This document shows, piece by piece, positions 30,374 through 38,484 of a DNA stretch of 64,000 nucleotides. Position numbers and translations under genes: made by a program. The DNA is from Mesostigma viride. Its lineage: Eukaryota > Streptophyta > Mesostigmatophyceae > Mesostigmatales > Mesostigmataceae. Location of the stretch: positions 3,072,872 to 3,136,871 of the forward strand of contig RPFO01000406.1 in NCBI GenBank assembly GCA_009746045.1, read 5' to 3'. Every line of letters begins with the position of its first letter. Position 1 is the first letter of the stretch. The notes under the pieces are model-generated. The model made no database searches. It saw only the letters and a program-made list of their open reading frames with translations, and was not told the origin of the DNA.

Positions 30374-30610
30374 ATGTCTTTGATAGAAAGATTGCGTTCT
30401 TATCGGATCGCGGGATCCGCCGCTTTTGATTGGGCGGCGACGTTGCTAGCTTCGGTCGTCATCGCCTATTTAGCCGATGGGAGACGATTTCGAGTCCCAA
30501 TCCACGCTCTCTCGTTCGTGTGCTTGGTCGCCTTGGGGCAATTCTTGCATTTCGTTCTCGACCAACACACGCCATTCCTAAAGAAGTTGCAGTCTCTTTT
30601 CGTCGCGTGA
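30374..30610 (+). CDS. Small membrane protein, 78 aa
   Basis: It starts LIERLRSYRIAGSAAFDW and has two hydrophobic helices (about residues 17-34 and 43-64), followed by a HTPFLKKL tail. The pattern of a charged Tyr-Arg-Ile-Ala-Gly-x-x-x-x-Asp entry, two spans and a Thr-Pro near the end reminds me of short membrane proteins seen in several giant virus genomes, but I cannot name the family. The next gene starts two bases after its stop. Confidence 0.55.
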   Translation: MSLIERLRSYRIAGSAAFDWAATLLASVVIAYLADGRRFRVPIHALSFVCLVALGQFLHFVLDQHTPFLKKLQSLFVA

Positions 30611-30612
30611 AG

Positions 30613-30897
30613 ATGCCAAAAGTTTCATCGTCTTCCTCTTTAAAACGCAAATCCATCGAAGAGGCGATCGAAACGCCTTCGGAAGACGGGGCCTTCAACA
30701 AACCAACGACGCCTGAAGCATTCGACGACCTATGGAAAATGCTTCAAGACGCTGTCGAAAGGAAGATCAAAGACGACTTCCGCTACATCGCGATTCGACG
30801 CGAACTCAATTACCTCTTACACGTGAACACAAGAATGACGGACGAGGAAAAACAGCTCAAGAAAAAGAAGCTCGTGGAGGAGCGAGAAAACCTTTGA
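30613..30897 (+). CDS. Small charged protein, 94 aa
   Basis: The ATG at 30613 directly follows the stop of the membrane protein gene. The product is Ser/Lys rich at the N-terminus, with a helical, Lys/Glu-rich rest (KKKKLVEEREN end). No domain is recognised. The tight spacing suggests joint expression with its upstream neighbour. Confidence 0.5.
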   Translation: MPKVSSSSSLKRKSIEEAIETPSEDGAFNKPTTPEAFDDLWKMLQDAVERKIKDDFRYIAIRRELNYLLHVNTRMTDEEKQLKKKKLVEERENL

Positions 30898-31122
30898 GCA
30901 AAAGCGAAGGAGGCAAACCGACTCATTGAGTGCATGCGTAACGTTCTGAGCTGCATGCGTAAGGCGATGCGCTGAAATCCGCGATGAAAGGCTTGAAAGC
31001 CGAGACTGTCTTGAATTAACGGCTTAAATGCCGAGACTCTCTTGAGTTTAAGACGCTGTAACACCTATTAACGATTTAATAATAAAACTTTATTTTGTCT
31101 TTGCTTAATCATGTAAGTTTTC
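30898..31122. repeat. Short imperfect tandem repeats between genes
   Basis: Two copies of a ~31-bp unit (GGCTTGAAAGCCGAGACT-like, 30989-31050) each contain a small hairpin, GGCTT..AAGCC or GGCTTAAATGCC. TGCATGCGTAA also repeats at 30932 and 30952. A role in transcript ends is possible. Confidence 0.4.
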
Positions 31123-31896
31123 ATGCCCCCTAAACGAAAGCATCAAGAGATGGAACGTCCGACGACTGCGCGTGAGATACGACTGATGGAACGTGAGCAG
31201 AGACAAACGACGTCACGTCCGACAACCGCGCGTGAGATACGACTGTTGGAACGTGAGCAAAGACAATCGAAGTCACGTCCGAAAACCGCGCCTCATGGAC
31301 GTGAGCAGAAACAGTCGGCGGATCCGACAAAACTGACGATAAACGATTTGCCTGCTATCGCACGTGCGCAAATCGCGCGTGAGACAGGAGTATTTATTGG
31401 GAGGGATACGGTTGCAGATGCACTTGCGAAGAGATGGGAAGACCTTGCGCGAACGGTTGAAGAACTAAGACCACAAAAAGATGAGTGGGATATTGCATAC
31501 GCGAAGAGGCGAAATGAAGCCAACAGGCTAAGCAGCAACTGGAGATTGACGCCTGAAGAGAAAATAGCTAGAAGAGCACAGTTAAAAGTGGAAATGGGCC
31601 AATTAACAAAAAAAGCACACTCTTACGTGAATAAGGAAAGAGAATTGAAAAAACATCCAAACAAGACACCTGAAGATGTCCGTAGAGAGGTCGTTGCGAA
31701 GGAGAACAACCGAGCCGAACCCACCGAGTCCAACACCGAGTCCAACCACAACCAACCCGCCGAGTCCAACCACGACCAACCCGCCGAGTCCACTCGAGTA
31801 CGGCGATGCAAGGCGAAGACGCTCGCCAAAAAGAGATGCGAGAACAAGCCTGTCAAGGGCAAGACTGTGTGCCGCTGTCACTCCAAAAAGAAATGA
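31123..31896 (+). CDS. Protein with N-terminal tandem repeats and C-terminal CxH zinc tag
   Basis: The product is 257 aa. Residues 10-60 are two and a half copies of a 24-aa repeat (RPTTAREIRL...EREQRQ). The middle is helical and basic. Then come Asn/Pro/Ser repeats (AESNHDQP). The last ~30 residues form the module RRCKAKTLAKKRC...VCRCHSKKK, i.e. C-x8-C, then C-x-C-H. The same module opens several neighbours, where it is at the N-terminus. It resembles the short zinc-binding unit classed as DUF5763 and common in large DNA viruses. Zinc and nucleic acid binding are inferred. Confidence 0.6.
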   Translation: MPPKRKHQEMERPTTAREIRLMEREQRQTTSRPTTAREIRLLEREQRQSKSRPKTAPHGREQKQSADPTKLTINDLPAIARAQIARETGVFIGRDTVADALAKRWEDLARTVEELRPQKDEWDIAYAKRRNEANRLSSNWRLTPEEKIARRAQLKVEMGQLTKKAHSYVNKERELKKHPNKTPEDVRREVVAKENNRAEPTESNTESNHNQPAESNHDQPAESTRVRRCKAKTLAKKRCENKPVKGKTVCRCHSKKK

Positions 31897-32006
31897 TCAC
31901 AATTGCACTTTTCATCATAACAGTTTAATGCCTTTTAACCATCCTTTATTTTTATATTAATTTCGCGAGGAGTGCATCTACCTCTGCATTCGATTATTAA
32001 AACAAT

Positions 32007-33179
32007 TCAAGAAAGCGCGTCGGCGCTCTTGATCTTTTTCCTTCCCGAAAAATTGAACCTCTCCAGGTTCAGCGGACGGGTAAGAACAAGATCCGTTTTC
32101 ATCTCCTCCTTGTTTTTCTTCACAACCTCGAATGGCGTCGCGCCGGTTGCCTGCACAGTGAAAGGTGCCAGCTGCAACTGGACTTCAACCGCGATCTCCG
32201 TGAAGTCGGCCTCCCTTCCCTGTCTCTTGGCGCGCAAAATCACCTGACGCTTGAAAAACTCGTCGACCGCGAGCTGCTCCTCGTCCATCAGGTCTCTTGC
32301 GCTCCCTTTGTACGCGTTGTTGAGCTCCTTCAGCGCCGCCGTGTCAACCCCCGTCGAAGCTTTGCATCCGCGGTCCGCGACCGTAACCAACGTCTGTCTC
32401 ACGCGTTCTTTTGGCACAGTGGTCGAAACCAAGTCCGCAAGCTTGTGCTGCAGGTCCTTAGAAGCAACGCGCATCGAAGGGGGCGCCGCGCGCACGGGTT
32501 CGACGTAGTCCGGTTTCTTGCGGCCATTGTGGAGTTCCGTGTTCAACAGAACCGTCGTAGTCGTGCCGTTTGCCGCGTCGTGCGCGTCGCGGACGACCTC
32601 TATCATCGTTATGTCGCCAGAAATCAGACGATGGACCCAGCTGGACGCCATCGCGAAAAATTCCGGGCTGATCCACATAGCCAAAGGGACGACTAGCTCA
32701 GGGTGGATCCAGATGCCTCGATCTTCGTTCGGGCCGGACTTGACATCCTCTACGATGGAACAGTGGGTACTGTGTTCCGACCTCTCTCCGATTCCCGACA
32801 ACGGCTCGATGAGGTGGGTACAGTTTTGTTCCGACCCCTCTTCGGAGCCTGACATTTGCTCATTGAGGTGGGTACACTTTTGTTCCGACCCCGTGTCGGG
32901 GATCGACGACTCGAACTTCGATTTTGAGCAGCGTCCGAGTGATGCGATGCACGCCTTTGCACAGTCAAGCCGATACCAACTTTTAAAAAGTTTCTTTCCG
33001 TTGGAAGCCGCCAGCGTGAAGTCGAGCCCCTGAATTTTTTTGTCGCTTTTTCGGACCCTGATTTCTTTCTCCGCATCCACTTTAAAAGTAATCGAAGGCT
33101 TCATGGTAAAAATCCACGTCTTCTCTGTCTCTCGTACAAGACTGAAAAGGGGATGGGAGAACCGATTCGTGGTCGCCAT
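32007..33179 (-). CDS. KilA-N domain protein
   Basis: The product is 390 aa from the ATG at 33179; a GTG at 33218 is less likely. A KilA-N core is seen: a degenerate first part around YRLDCAKACIASLG, then GIWIHPELVVPLAMWISPEF, the signature segment. KilA-N is a DNA-binding domain of phages and nucleocytoplasmic DNA viruses. Between the two parts lies an insertion of three ~22-aa repeats (GSEQ-C-THL type, encoded at about 32760-32915). The C-terminal half is helical and Lys rich with no known domain. The three repeats and few homopolymers suggest length variation between isolates. Confidence 0.75.
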   Translation of the reverse strand: MATTNRFSHPLFSLVRETEKTWIFTMKPSITFKVDAEKEIRVRKSDKKIQGLDFTLAASNGKKLFKSWYRLDCAKACIASLGRCSKSKFESSIPDTGSEQKCTHLNEQMSGSEEGSEQNCTHLIEPLSGIGERSEHSTHCSIVEDVKSGPNEDRGIWIHPELVVPLAMWISPEFFAMASSWVHRLISGDITMIEVVRDAHDAANGTTTTVLLNTELHNGRKKPDYVEPVRAAPPSMRVASKDLQHKLADLVSTTVPKERVRQTLVTVADRGCKASTGVDTAALKELNNAYKGSARDLMDEEQLAVDEFFKRQVILRAKRQGREADFTEIAVEVQLQLAPFTVQATGATPFEVVKKNKEEMKTDLVLTRPLNLERFNFSGRKKIKSADALS

Positions 33180-33423
33180 GACCTGTGGAAATGCGATTTT
33201 TTTACGCCTCAAAAACACCCATCGTCATAGAACACACGAGAGGGAGATCAGGAATCACAAGACATCTAGAAGAAAAAAAAGACTCGTCGCCCGAGTGCGC
33301 TGACGTCACGAGACTGGCCGTACGGATGGGATGACAATATAGAGGGTCACAAACATAAGAATGATGAAAATGCTTTAAAAAAACGCATACTTGTCATTTG
33401 CGGAGATTACATTATCGAATTGT

Positions 33424-34830
33424 TTAAAACAACTGCTTTTTTGTCTTCTTTTGTTTCGGGTAGTGATTCTTGATGAGTTGAAACAATCCCTCGCTCAACT
33501 TTTGCATTTTTTTATCGCTTGGCCACTTATCAGGATGCAAGCGATTTTTCATAACAAGCATTTTAATAGGCGAAAATTTTTCCTCTAACAGCTCGACATT
33601 GTCTCCTCTCAGCACATTTGATACGAATCCTAACAAATTGGGCGCTTTCATGTCAACTTCCGCTTGTGTCATCCCATTAAGCCTTACAATGTTTGCGACT
33701 TTTGCGGAAATCACCGCTGGCTTTTGTAAAAGCGTCTGAGGAAGATCTTCTATCTTTTTTTGCCTGGCGGCCTCTTTGGCAGCCTGTTCTTCAAGTTCTC
33801 TGATTTTCTCGTGTACCTCGTGAAAATCATATCGGATATTTTCTATCGCCTCTTTTATCGTTTTTTTTTCTACCGGGTCATTTGTTTCTCTAAACATTTT
33901 CTTCAATTCGTTAAAAACATCTTCCAAATCATTCGCTTCCTTTTCGTACAGTTTTTTTTGTCTGATCGCCTCACTAGAATAGCCGGAAGCCGACTCGTTC
34001 AAATCTTCTTCTTCTTCTTTTTGTGGATTAGGTTTTTTAGGTTCCTCCTTCTGATGTCTCCTTTCATCTTCGTCTTTCTTAACAGGATCGGGCTTCATTT
34101 TTCCAGAGTTGTTTACTCGTTCTTTTGGTTTTGATCTCCGTTCTTCTCCTAGCGTTTTTTTTCTTTCAGAAATCTTCTTTCGTAAAAATTCTTGTTCTTT
34201 TCGGTTTTCCTTATTTTCTTTTAAGATGCGTAAGGTCTCTGTTGAATCCTGTGCTCGCTGTAATTCCGACATCAGGCGTGCATTATCATCAAGAACACGT
34301 TGTAGCGACCTTTGATATTTTTCCAATTCGGGATCATTCGCGCGTGTTGTAGGTCGAGGTGGCTGCAGATCCTGCCTTTTTGCCTCTCTTTCTTGACTTT
34401 TCAATTCATATTGTCTCTGAATCTCTTTATTTAAAAACAATGCCGTTGCTTCAGACTCGCGTATTTTTTGTATAAAATTCTGTCTTTGCTCTTCGTCTTC
34501 CACTTTTTCCAAGGCTGACTTCAAGTTTGAAATATGCACACGCGTGTTTTCAAGAAATTGTTTATCTTCCTGCAGCTGTTCTGCATTAAACCTTTGACCC
34601 GGCCCCTCTGACTTTGGCGCTTGATCACCTTTTAGACCATCGTCATCTCTCAACATTTCCTCGCCGTTAGGTTCTCCAAAAGACGAACCGTTTTTGAACT
34701 TTTCGTTTCGAGCTCGGTGTGTCCGAGTCCTGCTATGGACGCCGCAATACTTACGCTTACCCGTACAACAGTTTGAGCACGAACGACCGTCTTTTAGCGT
34801 TCCTTTACATGTCCTCGTTTTTCCGATCAT
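33424..34830 (-). CDS. Zinc-tagged coiled-coil protein with C-terminal J-like domain
   Basis: The product is 468 aa from the ATG at 34830. Residues 8-32 are the CxH zinc tag (C-K-G-T-L-K-D-G-R-S-C ... YCGVHS). Residues about 75-350 are almost continuous coiled coil, rich in Glu, Lys, Arg and Gln. The C-terminus reads MKNRLHPDKW at residues 427-436, followed by an amphipathic helix, which matches helix II, the HPD loop and helix III of a J domain. J domains stimulate Hsp70. A viral co-chaperone or scaffold is a reasonable inference. A TATA-like TATAAAAAGG ends within 10 bases of the ATG. Confidence 0.65.
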   Translation of the reverse strand: MIGKTRTCKGTLKDGRSCSNCCTGKRKYCGVHSRTRTHRARNEKFKNGSSFGEPNGEEMLRDDDGLKGDQAPKSEGPGQRFNAEQLQEDKQFLENTRVHISNLKSALEKVEDEEQRQNFIQKIRESEATALFLNKEIQRQYELKSQEREAKRQDLQPPRPTTRANDPELEKYQRSLQRVLDDNARLMSELQRAQDSTETLRILKENKENRKEQEFLRKKISERKKTLGEERRSKPKERVNNSGKMKPDPVKKDEDERRHQKEEPKKPNPQKEEEEDLNESASGYSSEAIRQKKLYEKEANDLEDVFNELKKMFRETNDPVEKKTIKEAIENIRYDFHEVHEKIRELEEQAAKEAARQKKIEDLPQTLLQKPAVISAKVANIVRLNGMTQAEVDMKAPNLLGFVSNVLRGDNVELLEEKFSPIKMLVMKNRLHPDKWPSDKKMQKLSEGLFQLIKNHYPKQKKTKKQLF

Positions 34831-34902
34831 GCTCCTTTTTATACATACGCGCCAAAAAAAGCGCGTTCAAAACGGAAGGAAAAAAGTGGTGCTAAAAGGT
34901 AC

Positions 34903-34975
34903 GTTCGAGTAGCTCAGTCGGTAGAGCGGCGGTCTTATGAGCCGCAGGTCGCGAGTTCGAGTCTCGCCCCGAACA
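34903..34975 (+). tRNA. tRNA-Ile (anticodon UAU)
   Basis: The full cloverleaf is present. The 7-bp acceptor has one A-C mismatch. The D arm is GCTC/GAGC with GG in the loop. The anticodon stem is GCGGT/GCCGC around loop CTTATGA (anticodon TAT). The T arm is GCGAG/CTCGC with loop TTCGAGT, and the discriminator is A34975. CCA is not encoded, and there is no intron. It would read AUA, a codon that suits the more AT-rich genes around it. I see no T-run just downstream for Pol III termination. Confidence 0.9.
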
Positions 34976-35001
34976 AAAATCGCCGCTGTATCTTATACGC
35001 C

Positions 35002-35103
35002 ATGCCTCCCTTGTTGTATTATAGTCACGGCCTGAACAACCACGGAGGGGGACAAACGCGAAAAAAGAAACCCAAAAAGCGAGCCACGAAGAAAAACAAG
35101 TGA
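35002..35103 (+). CDS. Possible 33-aa basic peptide
   Basis: The frame lies 26 bases after the tRNA, with TTATAC four bases before the ATG, the same placement as in neighbouring genes. The C-terminal half is almost all Lys and Arg (QTRKKKPKKRATKKNK). It could be a small DNA-binding peptide. Its size makes it uncertain. Confidence 0.4.
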   Translation: MPPLLYYSHGLNNHGGGQTRKKKPKKRATKKNK

Positions 35104-35140
35104 GTCCGAAGTTTTTCTAGAGAACAAGTAGTATACACCC

Positions 35141-35455
35141 ATGAAGTGCACCGCAAAATGCAAGGACGGCAGCCATTGCAGCAACAGCGCCAGGGCTGGC
35201 TACAAGAGGTGCGCCTCGCACTCGAGGCGCAAGCCGGTTTCTCGCCACCGAGCCGCCTCGTGTGGAATGGCGAACAGCGGCGACATGGTCCAGCCCCCCG
35301 ACGTCCCCGCCACCAACGGCCAGCTGGAATGGATGGACTTGAGCCAGGAGCCAATGCCCTATATGTATCAAAGCTCGCAAACCCATCCAGCGCAGATGGC
35401 GTATCTGAAGCACACCATCAACCAGCGAAGGCATCGCAAGAGCCGGAGGAGGTGA
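35141..35455 (+). CDS. Small protein with N-terminal CxH zinc tag
   Basis: The product is 104 aa. Residues 3-28 are the tag (C-T-A-K-C-K-D-G-S-H-C ... RCASHSRRK). The rest is low in structure, with Pro, Gln and Met, and ends in an Arg-rich tail. GTATAC lies five bases before the ATG. It belongs to the set of at least six proteins in this block that share the tag. Confidence 0.55.
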   Translation: MKCTAKCKDGSHCSNSARAGYKRCASHSRRKPVSRHRAASCGMANSGDMVQPPDVPATNGQLEWMDLSQEPMPYMYQSSQTHPAQMAYLKHTINQRRHRKSRRR

Positions 35456-35469
35456 AATTACCTTACCAT

Positions 35470-35661
35470 CTAGTAAGATGCTTCCTGTTCTAGTCTCTCA
35501 CACGCGTTGGAACGATCGTGGCCGACGTCACGTGCGTTTTTACGATCCTTTGCCATTATTGACGCCTCGGCGACATCGCGACAGCGGATCCGTATCGAAG
35601 ACGCATTAGGATCGCGATCCTCCCACTCTGTTTCCATCTTGGCGAGAAAACAACCCATCAT
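35470..35661 (-). CDS. Doubtful small ORF, 63 aa
   Basis: An ATG pair at 35661/35658 opens a short Met/Arg/Asp-rich frame downstream of the F-box gene on the same strand. There is no TATA-like element and no recognisable domain. It may be a remnant of a longer gene. Confidence 0.25.
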   Translation of the reverse strand: MMGCFLAKMETEWEDRDPNASSIRIRCRDVAEASIMAKDRKNARDVGHDRSNACERLEQEASY

Positions 35662-35704
35662 ATGAAGTTCGGTAAGATCATTATTGCGGTACCAGGAAAC
35701 GGTT

Positions 35705-36781
35705 TTACCGAGAAGGCCGGATTTCTTGGAGTTTCTTTGCAATACGCACTTTTTGTATTAGTTCCGCTCTCTTTTCCCTCCAGGCATCCATATACAGCGC
35801 TATCCTTTCAAGGAACTGCGTTTCGTTAAACGGTTCAAGTCCTTTTTTTTTTCTTTCCGCATTCTCGGCGTTCACTGTCATTACCGCTTTCTTTTCCATT
35901 TCATTACTGCCGGTGCCGCTAAAATATTCAGGGTTAGCTTTGATGCTATCTCCCATCAGTTTCAATACCTGATGATATAAGTTTCTGTTGGATGCACCAA
36001 AGTTGCGCAACGATTGCACATCTAAATTCTTAACCATATTGTGTAAAACCTCCTCTGGTAAGTTTTCAAGAGGAGACCTTTCCGCGTTTTCGTCAGGGAG
36101 TGCAACCCCGTGTAAACGGTCGGAAAATACCTTTGGCCGACCAGTTTTTTGCTTTTTGTTTGTATCAAGGTTTATTCCGGGCAGTCGTGGGTCAGGACGA
36201 AAGGATGACTGCGCGGAGTTTCTAGTTTGATTTTTCGCAGGGGGGTTTGAATCGTCAAATTCGTTTGTCACGTTCTTCCCCCTTACATCTGGCAACTCTC
36301 TATAGATTCCCCCGGGAAAATATAAGTCCATCGCGTCAAATTTAGAACCTGCGTCACCGTTATCGAGCGGCTCCTCATGAACCCGCCGATTCTGTGGAAT
36401 CATCAACTCATCCTCTTCCATTTCGGGGTGTAAGATGTAATCAAACAGGGATCCCCTCCGACGAGGCCGGGATCCCCTTAAAAGATCCGAATCAGCACGG
36501 TTTTCATTCGTGCCTGTCCCTTCAGGGGGGGGATTACGTTGTGTAATAATAATCTCAGGACGTGATTGAACCTCATCTTGTACGCCGCTGTTATCCCAAT
36601 TCGAGTTGGCCGATACCATACTATCGGAAGACTGGTCGGCCGTTACAAACGACGTCCCTCTGACTCGGTGTTTGGTCTTGCCTCCCTTTCCGTGGAACCT
36701 GCATCGCTTCTTCTTGGGGTCTGCGACTTTGATCTGACAACGGCCTCCTTTCTTCAACTTGTGTCCGCACTCCTTAGTCAT
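35705..36781 (-). CDS. F-box protein with N-terminal CxH zinc tag
   Basis: The product is 358 aa from the ATG at 36781, chosen because TATAC sits five bases upstream and the zinc tag starts at once: C-G-H-K-L-K-K-G-G-R-C ... RCRFHGK (residues 4-31). A long disordered stretch follows. Residues about 238-272 are a clear F-box: LENLPEEVLHNMVKNLDVQS...N. The C-terminus is helical. F-box proteins bind Skp1 and present substrates to SCF ubiquitin ligases. No Kelch, LRR or WD repeats are present, so the substrate part is unknown. Its zinc tag is closest to that of the next gene, 36817-37059. Confidence 0.7.
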   Translation of the reverse strand: MTKECGHKLKKGGRCQIKVADPKKKRCRFHGKGGKTKHRVRGTSFVTADQSSDSMVSANSNWDNSGVQDEVQSRPEIIITQRNPPPEGTGTNENRADSDLLRGSRPRRRGSLFDYILHPEMEEDELMIPQNRRVHEEPLDNGDAGSKFDAMDLYFPGGIYRELPDVRGKNVTNEFDDSNPPAKNQTRNSAQSSFRPDPRLPGINLDTNKKQKTGRPKVFSDRLHGVALPDENAERSPLENLPEEVLHNMVKNLDVQSLRNFGASNRNLYHQVLKLMGDSIKANPEYFSGTGSNEMEKKAVMTVNAENAERKKKGLEPFNETQFLERIALYMDAWREKRAELIQKVRIAKKLQEIRPSR

Positions 36782-36816
36782 CCAAGTATACGGAAAAGCC
36801 AGAAAAAAATATATTA

Positions 36817-37059
36817 TCATTTCTGTTTCTTACTAGCGTTACCGCCTTGTGTCGAATTTTTTCTCTTCTCGGCCTGGTTTCGATCCGCTTCTGTGGTCCG
36901 TATTATATACTCTTCCCAAGTTTCGATTTCATTTGGTCCAGTAACATTTGGTCCGCGCACGACATGTTTTTTTGCATGAAACCGGCATTTCTTTGCGCCT
37001 TTCACCTTTATGCGACAATGGCCGCCAGACTTCAGCTTGTGGCCGCACGCTGTTGTCAT
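36817..37059 (-). CDS. Short protein with CxH zinc tag, 80 aa
   Basis: The tag (C-G-H-K-L-K-S-G-G-H-C ... KCRFHAKK) fills residues 5-30 and is nearly the same as in the downstream F-box protein, so one arose from the other by duplication. The rest is short, charged and ends in KKQK. A TATATA lies three bases before its ATG. It lies 35 bp before the F-box gene. Confidence 0.6.
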   Translation of the reverse strand: MTTACGHKLKSGGHCRIKVKGAKKCRFHAKKHVVRGPNVTGPNEIETWEEYIIRTTEADRNQAEKRKNSTQGGNASKKQK

Positions 37060-37104
37060 TCCTATATACCCTCAAACAACAATTTATTTATTTACAACTA
37101 TTGG

Positions 37105-37347
37105 ATGTCAATGAGACCAGTTGTGTGCAATTCCGCTCGAAAGCGGTGTGATCAGAAGTTTAAAGATTGGTTATTAAGACAGAAACGCGGCAGAAAGATC
37201 CGCCACTCGATGAAACTGTACACGCATCCTCTGCGCGATGCGCTTCTTCCTCCTTTGATAACCACCGTAGAACCTTCCCGCGCAATCGTTATGTGGCCTC
37301 ACGAAACCGAACGCTCTCTCTACGACAACACCCCAACGTTTCGGTAG
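37105..37347 (+). CDS. Small basic protein, 80 aa
   Basis: The ATG at 37105 lies within a longer open frame, and the part before it is antisense to the zinc-tag gene promoter. The product is rich in Arg and His in the first half (RKRCDQKFKDWLLRQKRGRK). It overlaps the 3' end of the convergent F-box-like gene by 28 bp. No family is recognised. Confidence 0.4.
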   Translation: MSMRPVVCNSARKRCDQKFKDWLLRQKRGRKIRHSMKLYTHPLRDALLPPLITTVEPSRAIVMWPHETERSLYDNTPTFR

Positions 37348-37964
37348 TTTTCGCAATGTTTTTCAAGGCAGCGAGACCACCACCCGTTCCAATTCCAGTG
37401 CTCGCTCGTCGTCGATCTCCCGTCCCGCTCCTCCTGGGCCTGTAGTTGGTTGTAAAACTTGGTCATGAAACTGCTCGCTCGGACCGTGAAAGGACTGGTC
37501 TTGCTCGCAACATCGAACAAACGAACCTCGATCCTGTCGTAGGTCCGATTGGAGATGTGCAGGTCCATGATGTTTTCGACGCCTTCTTTCAAGTCGCGAC
37601 AGAGCGCGAAGAGTTTGATCACTTTGACGTGATGCGGAGTGTACACGGCGTCCTCGCATTCCTCGATGCGCTCCAAAGACAATGCTTTCATCACGCCTCG
37701 CAGTTGCTCGTCGGTCCTTTCGGCGAGCTTCGGATTAAGCCAGTTCAGATCGGCTTCTTCGTTTTCTCGGACCGAGAGCTCCGTTCCGATGGTAAGAAAA
37801 AGGTCGTTCACTCGAAACTTTTTGCTTAATTCTTCTCTTTTCGCGACTGCAACGACGTCGTATTCGCGTTGGGTGGCTTTGTTGATGGCGCACCCGTAAG
37901 GCCACGACTCTTTCACGATTTGAGTCAAGACTTCGGGTGGAAGGTTCTCGTACGTGGCTTCCAT
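37320..37964 (-). CDS. F-box-like protein, paralogue of the 25049-25639 gene
   Basis: The product is 214 aa. The first 40 residues carry the F-box-like segment (ENLPPEVLTQIVKESWP, INKATQREY) shared with the gene at 25 kb. The rest, with an RCLKDL-poor helical middle and Trp-rich end (HWNWNGWW), is not clearly alike. A TATAAAAATA lies 42 bases upstream, so this gene has the longer leader. As an SCF adaptor it would act with host Skp1, which is inferred. Confidence 0.6.
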   Translation of the reverse strand: MEATYENLPPEVLTQIVKESWPYGCAINKATQREYDVVAVAKREELSKKFRVNDLFLTIGTELSVRENEEADLNWLNPKLAERTDEQLRGVMKALSLERIEECEDAVYTPHHVKVIKLFALCRDLKEGVENIMDLHISNRTYDRIEVRLFDVASKTSPFTVRASSFMTKFYNQLQAQEERDGRSTTSEHWNWNGWWSRCLEKHCENYRNVGVLS

Positions 37965-38150
37965 TGTCGAGAACCGGTGCCTTTGTGACGCTCGCGACCC
38001 TATTTTTATACGTTTGGTTTCTCGAAATCGGTTACAGACCTAGTTGTCGTTACAAACCGGATGATGTCACGAGGCAGATATTTTCCTCCTTGACATCATC
38101 CGCGTTTGTACATATACCGCTTGAGAGAATCAACCTCGCCTCCTTCCAAA

Positions 38151-38333
38151 ATGAATCGCGAAGACGCCAATTACCAAGTCGTTTTCGACAAATCATGGAA
38201 GCAGCTTTTCGCTTCCGTCCCCTGCGACTCGAAACTCGAGCCCCGAGATTTGGAGGATTTCGAAAGGCGGTACGATGAATGGAGAAAATCGTCCGCGGGC
38301 ATAAACGCAATGAACGAAAGCGAGCCCGAGTAA
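38151..38333 (+). CDS. Small acidic protein, 60 aa
   Basis: The frame starts at 38151 with ACATATAC about 40 bases before. The product is hydrophilic with a Trp-Lys-x-Leu-Phe segment and an acidic end. It is not recognised. The spacing matches its neighbours, so it is probably a real gene. Confidence 0.45.
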   Translation: MNREDANYQVVFDKSWKQLFASVPCDSKLEPRDLEDFERRYDEWRKSSAGINAMNESEPE

Positions 38334-38484
38334 TACAGCGTGTGAAAAAAGCACGAAATGTAACAGAAACGACTTTGCAGCGTTTCTAAAGCCGATTCGG
38401 CATGGATGATGATGGCATGTGCCAAATTATTAATAAACGCAACTTTCATCCACACTATCACTTTTAACTGTACTTTAATTAAAT

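Noticed and set aside
33180-33218. Start of the KilA-N gene at 33218
   Set aside because: The codon there is GTG; the ATG at 33179 is in frame and leaves the domain whole.
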